DNA of 64,000 bases, from the NCBI RefSeq assembly GCF_001999325.1, contig NZ_MVAR01000019.1:31933-95932 (forward strand). Direction: 5' to 3'. Position numbers and translations under genes: made by a program. Shown here in pieces: positions 62,891 through 64,000 of this stretch. The number at the start of each line of letters is the position of its first letter. Within the stretch, counting starts at the first letter, position 1. This DNA comes from Thioalkalivibrio versutus (lineage in GTDB: Bacteria; Pseudomonadota; Gammaproteobacteria; Ectothiorhodospirales; Ectothiorhodospiraceae). The notes under the pieces are model-generated. The model searched no databases, was not told the DNA's origin, and saw nothing but the letters and a program-made list of their open reading frames with translations.

Positions 62891-63919
62891 ATGGCGTTCG
62901 ATGTCACCATTCAGCCCAGTGGCCATGTATTCGAGGTCGAAGACGACGAGACCGTCCTCGAAGCCGGCCTGCGCCAGGGCTTCGCCTTTCCCTACGGCTG
63001 CCGCAATGGCGCCTGTGGCTCCTGCAAGGGGCGGGTGCTGCAGGGCGAGGTCGATCACGGGCCAAACAAGCCACCGGGCATCAGCGAGGCGGAACTGGCC
63101 GACGGCATGGCCTTGTTCTGCCAGGCGGTCCCGGTGGACGACCTCGAGATCGAGGTGAAAGAGATCGGCGCGGCCAGGGACATCGTGGTCAAGACCCTGC
63201 CGTGTCGCGTGGCGGCCCTGAACCGCCTGGCCGACGACGTGATGGAGCTGCGTCTGCAGCTCCCGGCCGCCGAGCGCCTCCAGTTTCTCGCCGGGCAGTA
63301 TCTGGACATCCTGCTCAAGGGGGGTGAGCGCCGCAGCTACTCCTTGGCCAACGCACCGCACGACGATGCCCAGCTGTCCCTGCATGTTCGGCACATGCCG
63401 GGCGGGCGTTTCTCCACCATGGTGTTCGAGGAGCTCAAGCCCAAGGCGCTGCTGCGTATCGAGGGGCCGCTGGGCAGCTTTTTCGTCGACGAGGAATCCC
63501 CGCGCCCGCGCCTGTTCGTTGGAGGGGGCACCGGTTTTGGTCCGTTGAAAGGCATGCTGGACCATCTGGCCGCCGAGGGACTGGATCGACCGCACCACCT
63601 GTTCTGGGGCGCCCGCGGCGCCGATGGCATCTATGCCCCGGACTGGCTGCAGCAGATGACCGCCGAGCACGCCGGACAGTTCCGTTTCACGCCGGTGCTG
63701 TCGGATACGCCGGCCGAGACCGCCGCCGGCTTTGCGGCCGTCAGCGGCTGGCCTCACGATGCGGTGCTGTCGGAGTACCCGGACCTGTCCGGCTTTGATG
63801 TCTACATGGCCGGGCCACCGGCGATGATCCACGCCGCGCGCGAGGCCTTCCAAGCGGCCGGTCTGCCGCCGGAGCAGCTGTACTACGACAGCTTCGAACC
63901 GGCCACCCCGGCCGAGTAA
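62891..63919 (+). CDS. Ferredoxin-domain NAD(P)H flavin reductase
   Basis: 342 residues. The N-terminal plant-type [2Fe-2S] domain has Cys37, 42, 45 and 77 in YGCRNGACGSCKG and LFCQ. The FAD domain has RRSYSLANAP and GGRFSTMVFEEL. The NAD(P) domain has VGGGTGFGPLKGM and ends YYDSFEPA. The architecture matches CDP-6-deoxy-glucoseen reductase-like and phenol-hydroxylase-reductase-like proteins, often found near ubiD as a flavin reductase. The electron acceptor is not known. Confidence 0.85.
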   Translation: MAFDVTIQPSGHVFEVEDDETVLEAGLRQGFAFPYGCRNGACGSCKGRVLQGEVDHGPNKPPGISEAELADGMALFCQAVPVDDLEIEVKEIGAARDIVVKTLPCRVAALNRLADDVMELRLQLPAAERLQFLAGQYLDILLKGGERRSYSLANAPHDDAQLSLHVRHMPGGRFSTMVFEELKPKALLRIEGPLGSFFVDEESPRPRLFVGGGTGFGPLKGMLDHLAAEGLDRPHHLFWGARGADGIYAPDWLQQMTAEHAGQFRFTPVLSDTPAETAAGFAAVSGWPHDAVLSEYPDLSGFDVYMAGPPAMIHAAREAFQAAGLPPEQLYYDSFEPATPAE

Positions 63920-63940
63920 CAGCGCCGGCGCCCACGTTGT

Positions 63941-64000
63941 TTGTTCACCGCGAAGCGCACGAAGTAGGGCGGATTGCACCACAGAGGGCACGGAGGACAC
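63941..64000. repeat. Start of a degenerate direct-repeat string at the right edge
   Basis: The last 60 bases contain CACCGCGAAGCGCACGAAG and CCACAGAGGGCACGGAGGAC, a loose tandem of CAC(A/G)GAGG-type units. Similar strings occur after dtd near 31070. It continues beyond the window, so its nature is uncertain. Confidence 0.4.

Overview
This is a GC-rich chromosomal window of a gammaproteobacterium that spans the dnaA region. Two things point to a sulfur-oxidising, probably haloalkaliphilic relative of the Ectothiorhodospiraceae (Thioalkalivibrio-like): a stand-alone soxYZ pair with a Tat signal, and acidic, low-complexity tails on TatB and TatC. The genus-level guess is inference. I see no rRNA, tRNA, CRISPR array or intact transposase.

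Bases 1-7.5 kb are an accessory metabolic block. A minus-strand train runs MarR regulator, FN3-like membrane protein, M20 N-carbamoyl hydrolase, isochorismatase-like amidohydrolase, sodium:solute symporter, 40-residue membrane peptide, aspartate-carbamoyltransferase-like enzyme, and the start of a glutamine-dependent asparagine-synthase-like enzyme. A porin is divergent from it. Several junctions overlap by 4 bases, so it looks like one uptake and processing system for a ureido, carbamoyl or amide compound. The carbamoyltransferase keeps the carbamoyl-phosphate site but has lost the residues that bind aspartate, so its acceptor is unknown. This is the best candidate for an undescribed system here.

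7.5-31 kb is mostly housekeeping: ampG, exonuclease III, pyrE, cupin, gpmI, tatCBA, hisEFAHB, soxZY, then lptM-lysA-methyltransferase-dapF-DUF484-xerC, hslVU, an LpxL-like acyltransferase with ttcA, and pip-dtd. The his cluster carries two members of a short inverted-repeat element (30-bp ends, TA target duplication; an IS630/Tc1-type MITE), plus relics beside hisE. A second, unrelated inverted-repeat family lies just after pyrE and just after mnmE.

31-64 kb is the origin neighbourhood. On the minus strand: glmS-glmU, the complete atpIBEFHAGDC operon, parB-parA-rsmG-mnmG, and mnmE-yidC-yidD-rnpA-rpmH. On the plus strand: dnaA, dnaN, recF, gyrB, then a LemA-like protein, prlC, a second exonuclease III, ubiD, a lipoprotein hydrolase and a ferredoxin-type flavin reductase. 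The dnaA-dnaN spacer holds a consensus DnaA box and an AT-rich stretch. A perfect 16-bp parS site lies inside the 3' end of recF, matching the ParAB pair about 10 kb away.
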